From UBA10449 sp005883585 (GTDB taxonomy: Bacteria; Chloroflexota; Dormibacteria; Dormibacterales; Dormibacteraceae), in NCBI GenBank assembly GCA_005883585.1, contig VBFD01000115.1:1-40174 (forward strand): DNA of 40,174 nt, written 5' to 3'. The number at the start of each line of letters is the position of its first letter. Within the stretch, counting starts at the first letter, position 1. Of the stretch, positions 8,444-16,261 are shown piece after piece. A program made the position numbers and the translations under genes. The notes below the pieces were generated by a model that saw only the letters and a list, made by a program, of their open reading frames with translations, was not told the origin of the DNA and searched no databases.

Positions 8444-9031
8444 TTAGGCTCGGGTCGGGGCTCCTCTGAAGATCGGGTTCTGCGCGAGCTCGTTCTGAAG
8501 GCTCGTGGCGGGCCCATGGCCTGGGTACAGCGCAGTCGAGAGCGGCAGGCGCAGCAGCTTGGTGCCGATGCTCATCATCTGCCGGCGCAAATCGGTCTCG
8601 GGCGTCTGCTTTCCAATTCCACCCGCGAGGATGGTGTCGCCGACGAACGCATGGTTCGCGACGACGAGGCACACGCTGCCCGGGGTGTGGCCGGGTGTGT
8701 GCATGACGGACAGCTTGAACTCGCCGAACTCCAATTCGTCGCCATCGAGGAGATAGCGGTCGGCCGAGCGAAGGAACTGCTTGGCATCGGCCGAGTGAAT
8801 TGCGGTCTGGCCGCCGGTCAGGTCCTTCAGCTCGTCCTTGCCGCCGACATGGCCCGGGTGGCAGTGAGTGGCGACGATGTACTTCACGGACATGCCCTTC
8901 GTCTGGTCGGCGAGCTTGTCGACCGGGAGCCCCGGGTCGACGACGACCGCCTCTTTCGTGCTCGCGCACGTGAGGATGTAGCCGTTGACCTCGCGGTCGA
9001 GCCTGACCTTGACGATACCCAGCTTCGCCAT
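8444..9031 (-). CDS. metallo-beta-lactamase-fold hydrolase (glyoxalase II-like) with altered metal motif
   Basis: A 195-aa MBL-fold protein. It has the usual order of motifs: VVDPG, ATHCHPGHVGG (His56, His58, His61), HTPGHTPGS, VGDTIL and YPGHGP near the C-terminus. The canonical motif is HxHxDH, but here the Asp is Gly60. That Asp normally binds the second metal and activates water, so activity may be mono-metallic, altered or lost. Most similar in layout to glyoxalase II/persulfide-dioxygenase-like hydrolases; the substrate is unknown. ATG 9031 lacks a Shine-Dalgarno but has TAATAC 7 nt upstream. It converges on the lipoprotein gene. Confidence 0.85.
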   Translation of the reverse strand: MAKLGIVKVRLDREVNGYILTCASTKEAVVVDPGLPVDKLADQTKGMSVKYIVATHCHPGHVGGKDELKDLTGGQTAIHSADAKQFLRSADRYLLDGDELEFGEFKLSVMHTPGHTPGSVCLVVANHAFVGDTILAGGIGKQTPETDLRRQMMSIGTKLLRLPLSTALYPGHGPATSLQNELAQNPIFRGAPTRA

Positions 9032-9038
9032 CAGATCA

Positions 9039-9044
9039 GTATTA
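9039..9044 (-). promoter_or_regulatory. -10-like box for the MBL-fold gene
   Basis: On the minus strand TAATAC ends 7 nt before ATG 9031, suggesting a leaderless transcript. No good -35 is seen. Confidence 0.35.
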
Positions 9045-9048
9045 CCGC

Positions 9049-9147
9049 ATGCAGCGAGAGGCCGTTATCGTGTTTGGCGCAGCGCTGGTCCTAGTTTGCC
9101 TCTACTGGACCTACGGCTATTTCCGCAAGCGCTCCAGGAGAGGCTAG
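9049..9147 (+). CDS. possible 32-aa single-span membrane peptide
   Basis: A short frame from ATG 9049 to TAG 9147 encodes 32 residues: MQREAVIVFGAALVLVCLYW then a YGYF segment and a basic tail KRSRR. This is a textbook single transmembrane helix with a positively charged cytoplasmic C-terminus. It lies divergent to the MBL gene (17 nt between starts). Its stop overlaps the stop of the next minus-strand gene in a CTAG tail-to-tail overlap. There is no clear ribosome site. The composition supports a real membrane peptide, but the size means it could be chance. Confidence 0.4.
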   Translation: MQREAVIVFGAALVLVCLYWTYGYFRKRSRRG

Positions 9148-9437
9148 TCTGGCACCTCGCCCTGAACCTTAATTCGCAGCGCGTCCAAAGCATCGAATTT
9201 GTCCAGCGGCTGCTTCGGCCGAACACGATCGGGATACTTCGCCGTCTGAATCGCCTCGAGCAACAGCTCGATCTCCTCAGGCGTGAAGTTCAGCGTCCGA
9301 AGGACGACCTCCTTGACCTTTTCGTGCCGATCGACCGCGCCGCGTATCACCTCATCGGTGTCGGTGACGACCTGCGGCCGAGTCGGCCGGAACAGCTCTT
9401 CCGATCCCGCGAGCGAAACGCGCTTAAAAGTGGTCAT
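9144..9437 (-). CDS. 97-aa partner protein of the orphan ParA, unknown function
   Basis: A 97-aa soluble, charged protein, ATG 9437, overlapping the ParA stop by 4 nt (ATGA), so almost certainly co-translated with it. The N-terminus is basic (MTTFKRV) and followed by RPTRP. The middle is predicted helical, with an acidic helix TPEEIELLLEAIQTAK. No ParB CTPase/HTH domain is present. ParB-like partners often stimulate ParA through a short basic N-terminal peptide, so this could be the adaptor that couples ParA to a cargo; that is inference from position and the basic N-terminus. No family recognised. Confidence 0.65.
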   Translation of the reverse strand: MTTFKRVSLAGSEELFRPTRPQVVTDTDEVIRGAVDRHEKVKEVVLRTLNFTPEEIELLLEAIQTAKYPDRVRPKQPLDKFDALDALRIKVQGEVPD

Positions 9438-10204
9438 GGCTGTCTGTGATTCTCCAATACCCGTGTTGCCAATGCACGATACGACCTTGCGCCGTCCGAG
9501 TCCTTCGCGTATTGAAGGATCGACATCCCCGCCAGGGGCGTCTCCGCGAATCGGATCGAGTCGGTGACGCCGAAGTCGTAAACCTTGTCGCCGTACTTCT
9601 CCTTGACGGCGGCGAGCACCTCTTGTGAATGCAGCGCCCGCGACTTGTAGAGCGTGGGGAGGATGCCGATGAGCTCGAGTCGTGGGTTGAGCCTGCGCTT
9701 CACGCGCTCCATGGTGATCAACAGCTCTTGCATTCCTTTCAGCGCGAGGAACTCCGCCTGCAGCGGCACCAGCACCTCGTCGGCCGCCACCAATGCATTG
9801 ATGACGATCAGGTCGAGCGATGGCGGGCAGTCGATGATGATGAAGTCGTAGCGCTTCTGCGCAGCCTCGAGCTTGTCGCGAAGGATGCTCTCGCGCCCGA
9901 TCTCGTTGATGAGCTGGTTGTCGGCGCCGGCCAGCTCTACGTCCGCCGGGATGTAGTGGACGCCCATCTGCGGAGCTTCCTGCACGACGTCGGTCACGGT
10001 GGTATCCGGGTCGACCAAGAGGTGGTAGATGGTCTTCTCCAGCTCGGCTGGAGGCTTCATGTACAGGGTCAGGTGGCCCTGCGCGTCGAGATCGATGAGC
10101 AGGACGCGCTGGCCGATCTCCGCGAGTGCTGCGCCTAGGTTGACGGCGGTGGTGGTTTTGCCCACACCACCCTTTTGCATGGCGACGGCTATCGTTCGGG
10201 CCAA
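9434..10204 (-). CDS. ParA/Soj-family partition or positioning ATPase
   Basis: A 256-aa deviant-Walker ATPase. The P-loop KGGVGKTTTAVNLG lies at residues 11-24, including the signature lysine. The A' motif reads LLIDLDAQGHLT, with Ala in place of the usual Pro. Switch II is IIIDCPPSLD, and the C-terminal part contains FGVTDSIRFAETP, close to the ParA pattern. Such proteins dimerise on ATP, bind DNA non-specifically and move plasmids, chromosomes or protein cargoes. The start is TTG 10204. No parB or parS is nearby, and the only partner is the overlapping 97-aa gene. This makes it an orphan ParA, possibly a cargo-positioning system. Confidence 0.88.
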   Translation of the reverse strand: MARTIAVAMQKGGVGKTTTAVNLGAALAEIGQRVLLIDLDAQGHLTLYMKPPAELEKTIYHLLVDPDTTVTDVVQEAPQMGVHYIPADVELAGADNQLINEIGRESILRDKLEAAQKRYDFIIIDCPPSLDLIVINALVAADEVLVPLQAEFLALKGMQELLITMERVKRRLNPRLELIGILPTLYKSRALHSQEVLAAVKEKYGDKVYDFGVTDSIRFAETPLAGMSILQYAKDSDGARSYRALATRVLENHRQP

Positions 10205-10259
10205 GAGTGACCCGAGTCTAACCGAAGCTAGGCAGGACCGCCCGCGCGGGACCCGGCTC

Positions 10260-10265
10260 TATCAT
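10260..10265 (+). promoter_or_regulatory. -10-like box for the 228-aa membrane protein gene
   Basis: TATCAT ends 8 nt before GTG 10274, consistent with a leaderless transcript. The divergent parA starts only 69 bp away. Confidence 0.35.
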
Positions 10266-10273
10266 TTGCCGCG

Positions 10274-10960
10274 GTGTTCGTGATCCCACTGATCTCAGCC
10301 GTGGTCGGCGCAGCCTTCGCGTTTGTCGTCGGCCGGCAGTACCTCGCACGCCGCAGGCCCTACCAGGCTGTTTGGGCCCTCGCCCTGGCCATGTTCGGCG
10401 TGGCCGCCGCGTTCGAATCCGCCGGCCAACTGGCAGGCTGGTCCGATGCGACCTACAAGGGTTACTACCTGTTCGGCGGCCTGCTGAACGTCGGATGGCT
10501 CGGAATCGGCTCGTTCCTCTTGATGGCACCTCCCCGCGCGGGCCGGGTCGCCGTAATCGTAATGGCCATCATCTCGTTGGTATCTGTCGTGGCCGTGCTC
10601 GCATCGCACACCAGCCCAACGCTGCTGAAGACCCAGGTCCCGGCCCGCGGGGCGATCGACGTTCCAGCTGTGCTGCCATTGATCACCAACCTCGGCGGAT
10701 CGCTGCTGCTCGTCGGCGGGGCGGCCTGGTCGGCCTGGAAGTCCGCCCGGGGCGGCGCGCCGCGGAACCGGGTCCTCGGTCTTGCCATCCTGGCCGCGGG
10801 GGCCTTCATCGTCGCCGGCGGTCACAGCTACGCGCAGACGAAAGGCGTCTATGTCGCTCAGCCGGTCAGCGAAGCGTTGGGCATCGTGGCGATGTTCGCG
10901 GGCTACCTCGTCGTCGAAGCTCGGCGCGCGACGGCGCCGTCGAAACCGAGGATCGCATGA
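10274..10960 (+). CDS. polytopic membrane protein of unknown function
   Basis: A 228-aa protein with about seven hydrophobic segments (near residues 3-20, 33-50, 67-83, 91-110, 135-152, 169-185 and 197-212) and short polar loops. It has no recognised catalytic motif. The GTG 10274 start leads directly into the first membrane helix and has a TATCAT box 8 nt upstream. The gene overlaps the next by 4 nt (ATGA), so the two membrane proteins are probably made together. It resembles small seven-helix proteins of unknown role; I do not assign a family. Confidence 0.7.
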   Translation: MFVIPLISAVVGAAFAFVVGRQYLARRRPYQAVWALALAMFGVAAAFESAGQLAGWSDATYKGYYLFGGLLNVGWLGIGSFLLMAPPRAGRVAVIVMAIISLVSVVAVLASHTSPTLLKTQVPARGAIDVPAVLPLITNLGGSLLLVGGAAWSAWKSARGGAPRNRVLGLAILAAGAFIVAGGHSYAQTKGVYVAQPVSEALGIVAMFAGYLVVEARRATAPSKPRIA

Positions 10961-11694
10961 TCATCGACATCGCGATCGTCCTCGTGCTGCTCCTGGCGCT
11001 GGTGCTTGGATATCAGCGCGGCGTGATTCAGCCGCTGATGGCCGAGATCTTCTTCTTCGGCACGCTGCTCGTGATCTTCCGGTTCCACGACACGTACACG
11101 AACGAGATGCAAAAGCTCCTTCACCTCAACGCGGTTCTGAGCGTGTTCGTGGCGCTGATCCTGGCTGTGATCATCGGCGCGATCGGAGGTGCGATTGGAG
11201 GCGCTTTCCACCGCCTCGAAGCGATCCGGGGCGTCGACGGCCTGCTCGGGATCTTCGTTCACGTCGCCGTGACGCTGGTCGTCATCTACCTCGCCGTCGC
11301 GGCCCTGGTCACCCTCGACAACGCGTTCGAGCCCACTCTGAAAACCGCGAACTTGACGTTGGCCCAGGTCAACCAGCTCGAGACCTGGATCCTGTCCAAC
11401 CCGATCACCGCGGCGATGGTGTCCAAGCAGGATCTCGCGGCGTTGAAGACCGCCGCGAACAAATCCACGGGCGCGAGCATCGACTCGGTCGGCGGCATCC
11501 ACCAGCTGCAGCAGATCTACGTTGACTTTCTGCAGCCGCAGCTGCACAGCTCGAGAGCTGTGCCGGTCGTGCTCTCCATCGGATCTCACATTCCGGTGAT
11601 AGGTCACGTCGGACCCAGCGACCTCAAGCCGATCCCGACTCCGGCGCCATCTCCGAAAGTGAGCCCCTCACCCAGCCCGAAACACTCTCCGTAG
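10957..11694 (+). CDS. CvpA-like membrane protein with Pro/Ser-rich tail
   Basis: A 245-aa protein, ATG 10957, overlapping the upstream stop. The N-terminus (IDIAIVLVLLLALVLGYQRG and following) matches the CvpA/colicin V production pattern: a first helix, then GxxRG, then a second hydrophobic stretch. Two more membrane segments follow, near residues 58-80 and 95-118. A soluble helical region covers about 125-215, then a low-complexity Pro/Ser tail (PSPKVSPSPSPKHSP). CvpA proteins are linked to cell-envelope and stress phenotypes in other bacteria, and their mechanism is unclear. Six nucleotides separate it from the acyl-CoA dehydrogenase gene. Confidence 0.65.
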   Translation: MIIDIAIVLVLLLALVLGYQRGVIQPLMAEIFFFGTLLVIFRFHDTYTNEMQKLLHLNAVLSVFVALILAVIIGAIGGAIGGAFHRLEAIRGVDGLLGIFVHVAVTLVVIYLAVAALVTLDNAFEPTLKTANLTLAQVNQLETWILSNPITAAMVSKQDLAALKTAANKSTGASIDSVGGIHQLQQIYVDFLQPQLHSSRAVPVVLSIGSHIPVIGHVGPSDLKPIPTPAPSPKVSPSPSPKHSP

Positions 11695-11700
11695 GTTCGC

Positions 11701-12900
11701 GTGCTCGACCTGGCGCTGACACCTGACCAGGAGCAGCTCGTGGCGACGGTCCACGACTTCTGCGCCAAGGAGTTCGCGCCCACGATCGCGGCCAACGACC
11801 GGGAAGGCCGTCACGACCCCAAGATCTTCGCCAAGCTCGCCTCCATCGGCCTCCCGGGAGTGTGCTTCCCGCAGCGCTATGGCGGCCATGGTCTCGACTA
11901 CCTCTCGCTCGGCCTGGTGTGCGAGGAGCTCGAGTACGTCGACACCACCTACCGCACCGTGCTCTCGGTGCACGTGGGCTTGGTCGGCATGGGTCTTTAC
12001 ACGTGGGCCGACGAAGAACAGAAGCAGCGCTGGCTCGTCCCGATGGCATCGGGCCTGAAGCTGGCCTGCTACGGGCTCACCGAGCCGAACGCGGGCTCGG
12101 ATGTGGCTTCAATGCAGTCGACCGCGCGTCGCACAGGCGACACCTATGTGCTGAACGGACAGAAGATCTGGGTTTCGGACGCGGACACCGCCGACTTCAT
12201 GCTCGTGTTCGCCAAGACCGATCCGAAGGCCGGAAGCCGCGGCGTCACTGCCTTCATGCTCGATCGGGCCGCAGCCGGCAAAGCGCTCCGCACCGAACCG
12301 ATCACCGACCGGCTCGGCATCCGCGCCGGTGACGTCGGCTCGATCTTCATGTCCGATGTCGAGGTGTCCGAGCGTGATCGCATCGGCGATGAGGGCGATG
12401 GGTTCAAGATCGCCATGAGCTGCCTCGACAACGGGCGCTTCACGGTCGCCGCGGGCGCCACCGGCACGATCCGCGCCTGCCTCGACGCGTCGGTGAAATA
12501 CGCTCGCGAGCGCAAGACGTTTGGCCAGGAGATCGGCCGCTACCAGCTGGTGCAGCAGATGATCGCCCGGATGTCGCGTGACTACGAGATCTGCCGCCTC
12601 CTCTACTTCAAGGTGGCCTGGATGAAGAACAAGGGCCTCCGGCACACCCGTGATGTGTCGGTGGCCAAGCAGTACGCCACCGATGCCGCGTTCAACGCCG
12701 CCCACGACGCCATCGAGGTGCATGGCGCCTATGGATACTCGGCCGAGTACCCCGTCGAGCGCTTCCTGCGCAATGCGCGAGCCCCGATCATCTACGAGGG
12801 CACGCGCGAGGTCCACACGATCTTGCAGGGCGAGTACGCCCTCGGCTACCGCGAGGACCGTCCAGTCAAGAAGTCGCTCCCGCCTTACGACCCCGATTGA
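11701..12900 (+). CDS. acyl-CoA dehydrogenase
   Basis: A 399-aa FAD flavoprotein of the acyl-CoA dehydrogenase family, starting at GTG 11701. All three regions are present. The helical N-domain opens with LTPDQEQLVATVHDF. The beta domain has the signature CYGLTEPNAGSD and WVSDAD. The helical C-domain has RKTFGQEIGRYQL and IEVHGAYGYSAEYPVERFLRNAR-type sequence. The catalytic base is the Glu of IIYEGTREVHTI, as in short-chain and glutaryl-CoA dehydrogenases. It oxidises an acyl-CoA to the enoyl-CoA, passing electrons to ETF. The stop overlaps the next start (TGATG). The neighbours (transporter, ureohydrolase, amine oxidase) suggest amino-acid-derived acyl-CoA. Confidence 0.92.
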   Translation: MLDLALTPDQEQLVATVHDFCAKEFAPTIAANDREGRHDPKIFAKLASIGLPGVCFPQRYGGHGLDYLSLGLVCEELEYVDTTYRTVLSVHVGLVGMGLYTWADEEQKQRWLVPMASGLKLACYGLTEPNAGSDVASMQSTARRTGDTYVLNGQKIWVSDADTADFMLVFAKTDPKAGSRGVTAFMLDRAAAGKALRTEPITDRLGIRAGDVGSIFMSDVEVSERDRIGDEGDGFKIAMSCLDNGRFTVAAGATGTIRACLDASVKYARERKTFGQEIGRYQLVQQMIARMSRDYEICRLLYFKVAWMKNKGLRHTRDVSVAKQYATDAAFNAAHDAIEVHGAYGYSAEYPVERFLRNARAPIIYEGTREVHTILQGEYALGYREDRPVKKSLPPYDPD

Positions 12901-14234
12901 TGGCGGTGGCTGTCCGCCGGTCGTGGTCGCGGCTGACGCAGTTGGACTTCGTTCTTCTGTCGGTCTACTGGATTGCGATCGGCTATCTGTGGTCGAGCCT
13001 GGGCGGCCTGATCCTGCCCGACCTCGTCGCCCACCTGGTGGGCAACGAGCACAAGGGATCGGCCCTCGGCGTGCTGGAAGGGGTCGGCTCGCTGATGGCC
13101 GTGGTGTGGCAGCCGCTGGTCGGCTCGTACTCGGACCGCACCCGCACGCGGTTCGGCCGCCGCCACCCCTTCATCGTCGCCGGCACCGTCGGCGACGTGA
13201 TCTTCCTGATCGGAATCGCGCTGTCGGGCACCTACTGGCTGGTGCTTGTCTTCTACTTCCTCTTGCAGACCGCGTCGAACACCGCCCAGGGGCCGTACCA
13301 GGGCCTGCTGCCGGACGTCGTGCCGGAAGCCCAGCGGGGCACAGCCTCCGGCTACTACGGCGCGGCGAACATCATCGGCATACTCGTGGGCACCGTGGGA
13401 GGTGGCTACATCCTCTCCCACTTCGGCCGGACCACGGCAATTCTCTGCATCTGCGTCTTGCTGGTGGTGACGATGCTGCCGACCGTGTTGTTCATCCCCG
13501 ATCGCACCGAACCCACGAGGAGCCAGTTCGAGAGTCTTAGACAAGCGGTGACGAGCACGTTTTCCCGCCCGCTTGCATATCCAGCCTTCCTCTGGTTGAT
13601 GGCCTCCCGGCTTTTGATCCTGATGGGCCTGGTCGGGCTGCAAAGCTTCGTTCTCTACTACTTCAGTGACGTGTTCTATGGCGGGCAAATCGATAACGCT
13701 GTCACCGCGGCATACACACTTCAGGGCCTGGTGATCGTGTCCGCCCTCGTGATCTCGTTGCCGGCGGCGCGAGCTTCAGACCGTTTCGGGCGACGGCCCT
13801 TGATCCTCACCGGCGGCCTGCTTGGCGCGGCCGGCGTTTTGATACTCGTCTTCAGCCACTACCAGCTTCTGCCCGCGTCGTTGGTCGACCCGCTCGCCCA
13901 CGCTCTGAAGGTATCGACGCTGGCGGCGCAAGCGACCCTCGTGGGCGTTTTGATCGGGATCGGTTATGGGCTCTTTTTCTCGGTCGACTGGGCGTTCATC
14001 CAGGACATCATTCCGCCGGGAGAGGCCGGCCTGTTCATGGGCTTCAGCAACATTGCGAGCGCTGGCTCCGGGGTCATTGCACGTTTTGTCGGGGGTTTTC
14101 TGCTCGAGTTCAACAACGGGCCGAAGCTGCTCGGCCTGCCGGGCGGGTACCCGGTCATATTCACCGTGTTCTTCATCTGGTTGCTGGTCGGCGGCCTCCT
14201 CATCCTGAAAGTTCCGGAGATGCGCAAGAAATGA
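12900..14234 (+). CDS. MFS transporter
   Basis: A 444-aa major facilitator with about 12 membrane helices. Loop 2-3 carries GSYSDRTRTRFGRRHPFI, the form typical of sugar/GPH-like and SLC45-like MFS members. A second ASDRFGRRPLI motif after helix 6 marks the half-repeat. It starts at ATG 12900, sharing the A of the acyl-CoA dehydrogenase stop, so translation is coupled (an in-frame TTG lies 3 nt earlier). The ligand is unknown; its place before a ureohydrolase gene and an amine/amino-acid oxidase gene suggests an amino-acid or guanidino compound. Near its end an 11-bp tandem duplication (14225-14246) spans the stop codon. Confidence 0.88.
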   Translation: MAVAVRRSWSRLTQLDFVLLSVYWIAIGYLWSSLGGLILPDLVAHLVGNEHKGSALGVLEGVGSLMAVVWQPLVGSYSDRTRTRFGRRHPFIVAGTVGDVIFLIGIALSGTYWLVLVFYFLLQTASNTAQGPYQGLLPDVVPEAQRGTASGYYGAANIIGILVGTVGGGYILSHFGRTTAILCICVLLVVTMLPTVLFIPDRTEPTRSQFESLRQAVTSTFSRPLAYPAFLWLMASRLLILMGLVGLQSFVLYYFSDVFYGGQIDNAVTAAYTLQGLVIVSALVISLPAARASDRFGRRPLILTGGLLGAAGVLILVFSHYQLLPASLVDPLAHALKVSTLAAQATLVGVLIGIGYGLFFSVDWAFIQDIIPPGEAGLFMGFSNIASAGSGVIARFVGGFLLEFNNGPKLLGLPGGYPVIFTVFFIWLLVGGLLILKVPEMRKK

Positions 14235-14241
14235 ACAAGAA

Positions 14242-15132
14242 ATGAAAGAGATGAACGTCGCCGGACTCACGCCTTGGGGTGGGCTAGCGGGCCATTCCAT
14301 TGACACCGCCGACGTCATCGTGGCGGGCATCGCATACGACGGCTCGGCCGTCTATCGCAAAGGCGCCGCCCAGGCCCCGATGCGCATACGCGACCTCTCC
14401 GCGGTCATGCCACCGGTAACCGAAGACGCGCGCCCGCTGGACGGGCTCAAGGTGCACGACCTCGGCGACCTCGATGCGGGGGCCGACATCGAAACTGGCT
14501 GGTCGGATGTCGCCGACCGGCTCGCCGGCCTCCCGCCCTCGGCGCTGCTCACCGTGCTGGGCGGTGATCACTGCACCGCCATCGCGACCCTGGCTGCGCA
14601 GGCGCGGCGCCATCCGGACCTCGCCGTGTTGTGGGTCGACGCGCACCCCGATCTGTGCGACTTCTCGCGCGGAGGCCGCTGGACTTGCGGCTGCGCGATG
14701 CGCCGGGCGCTCGAGGTCTCTAGCATCGGCCCGGCCCGCGTGGTCATCGCCGGCGGGCGCGACTACGACCCTGAGGAGCTCGAGTTCATCCGCGCGCGCG
14801 GCATGCTCCTGGTGTCGGCCTCGGAGCTCGCCGGCGACAGCGGTTCGGCGCGCATGGTCGCCGATGCGCTGGACGGCAAGAGCCTGCACATCTCATTCGA
14901 CATCGACGCCCTCGACCCCGCGTTTGCGCCCGGCACCGAGATTCCCTCGGCCGGAGGGCTCTCTACGCGCCAGGCGCTCGACTTCCTGCGCATCGCCACG
15001 GCGGGCTCGAAGCTAGTTGGACTGGACGTTGTCGAGGTGTCGCCGCCATTCGACCATGGAGACATCACCACCCTCGCCGCTCTGAAACTGATCTTCGAGT
15101 TCTGGGGATTGTTCTGGCATGGAAAGCGCTGA
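14242..15132 (+). CDS. ureohydrolase (arginase/agmatinase family)
   Basis: A 296-aa binuclear-manganese hydrolase that would release urea or a related amide from a guanidino compound. The metal ligands are visible: GGDH (His110), DAHPD (Asp133, His135, Asp137) and SFDIDALDP (Asp220, Asp222). GTEIPSAGGLSTRQAL is the usual C-terminal loop. The His expected in the SHGT-type loop after DAHxD, a proton shuttle in arginase and agmatinase, is Cys149 in TCGC. That makes the substrate uncertain; formimidoylglutamase-like or guanidino-acid hydrolases are options. The start is ATG 14242 or 14251, neither with a strong ribosome site. The 3' end overlaps the next gene by 14 bp. Confidence 0.87.
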   Translation: MKEMNVAGLTPWGGLAGHSIDTADVIVAGIAYDGSAVYRKGAAQAPMRIRDLSAVMPPVTEDARPLDGLKVHDLGDLDAGADIETGWSDVADRLAGLPPSALLTVLGGDHCTAIATLAAQARRHPDLAVLWVDAHPDLCDFSRGGRWTCGCAMRRALEVSSIGPARVVIAGGRDYDPEELEFIRARGMLLVSASELAGDSGSARMVADALDGKSLHISFDIDALDPAFAPGTEIPSAGGLSTRQALDFLRIATAGSKLVGLDVVEVSPPFDHGDITTLAALKLIFEFWGLFWHGKR

Positions 15133-16261
15133 CGTCGTCATCGCCGGCGGCGGGATCATGGGCTGCGCCCTCGCCTACCAGCTGAGCAAGCGGAACGTCG
15201 ACGTGCTTCTGCTCGAGCGCGAGACGTTGGGCTCGCAGTCGACCGGCAAATGCGCCGGCGGCGTGCGACAACAGTTCTCGAGCGAGGGCAACGTCCGCCT
15301 GCAGCGGATGGCCGTGGCAATCCTCGAGCGATTCGACGAGGAGATCGGGCACCCGGCGGACTTCCGGCAGATCGGCTACATGTTCGTGCTCACCCAGCCG
15401 CAGCAGGTCGAGGACTTCCACCACAACATGGAGATGTGGCATCGCGTCGGCCTGACCGAGGCCCGGTGGGTTGACCCGACGGAGGCCGCGCGTATGGTGC
15501 CGATCCTGAACGTCGAGGATGTTCTCGGCTGCACGTTCTGCCCTAGTGACGGAATCGCCAGCCCGGCCGACGTCACGTCGGGCTACGCAGCGGCCGCCCG
15601 GCGTCTTGGCGCGCGTTTGAAAGAAGGTGTGGCCGTCACCGGAATCGATGTCGCCTCAGGACGGGTGCAGGGCGTGCGCACGACGGCGGGCGATGTGGCT
15701 ACACGGCTGGTATTCGACTGCGCGGGGGCGTGGGCGCCGTCGATCGGCCGCATGGCCGGCCTCGAGATTCCGATCCTGCCGTATCGCCGGCACATCGCGG
15801 TCACGGGAACGTTTCCGGCCGTGCCGCGCACGAATCCCATGACCGTCGACTTCCAGACCTCGCTCTATTTCCACCCGGAGGGGGATGGCGTCCTCATCGG
15901 CATGAGCGACCGCGAAGAGCCGCCGGGCTTCGTAACCGACGTCAACTGGGACTTCCTCGAGAAGATGTTCGCGCAAGCGGCGCGACGAGCGCCGGCGCTT
16001 GCGAGCGCCGGCGTGAAGACGGCATGGGCCGGCCTCTACGAGACGACGCCCGACCATCAGGCGATCCTCGGACCGATCCGCGAGTTGGAGGGGTTCTGGT
16101 GCGCGGCGGGGTTCAGCGGCCACGGATTCATGCAGGGCCCGGCAGCGGCACTGCTCCTAAGCCAGCTGCTGCTGGATCAGACCTCCGAAGTCGACATCAC
16201 TTCCTTCGCGTACGAGCGATTCGCGAAGGGCTCACTGGTAAAAGAGCGCAACGTCATCTGA
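15119..16261 (+). CDS. FAD-dependent oxidoreductase (DAO family, sarcosine/glycine oxidase-like)
   Basis: A 380-aa flavoenzyme of the D-amino-acid-oxidase superfamily. The N-terminal Rossmann motif VVIAGGGIMGCALAYQL is followed by LLLERE and the FAD-contact segment STGKCAGGVRQQ. The C-terminal FAD motif is WAGLYETTPDHQAILGPI then AAGFSGHGFMQGP. This matches sarcosine oxidase beta-type or glycine/proline-type oxidases that take electrons from secondary amines or amino acids. ATG 15119 overlaps the ureohydrolase end by 14 bp, which suggests the two act in one pathway. The stop abuts the convergent small membrane gene. The substrate cannot be assigned. Confidence 0.88.
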   Translation: MESADVVIAGGGIMGCALAYQLSKRNVDVLLLERETLGSQSTGKCAGGVRQQFSSEGNVRLQRMAVAILERFDEEIGHPADFRQIGYMFVLTQPQQVEDFHHNMEMWHRVGLTEARWVDPTEAARMVPILNVEDVLGCTFCPSDGIASPADVTSGYAAAARRLGARLKEGVAVTGIDVASGRVQGVRTTAGDVATRLVFDCAGAWAPSIGRMAGLEIPILPYRRHIAVTGTFPAVPRTNPMTVDFQTSLYFHPEGDGVLIGMSDREEPPGFVTDVNWDFLEKMFAQAARRAPALASAGVKTAWAGLYETTPDHQAILGPIRELEGFWCAAGFSGHGFMQGPAAALLLSQLLLDQTSEVDITSFAYERFAKGSLVKERNVI

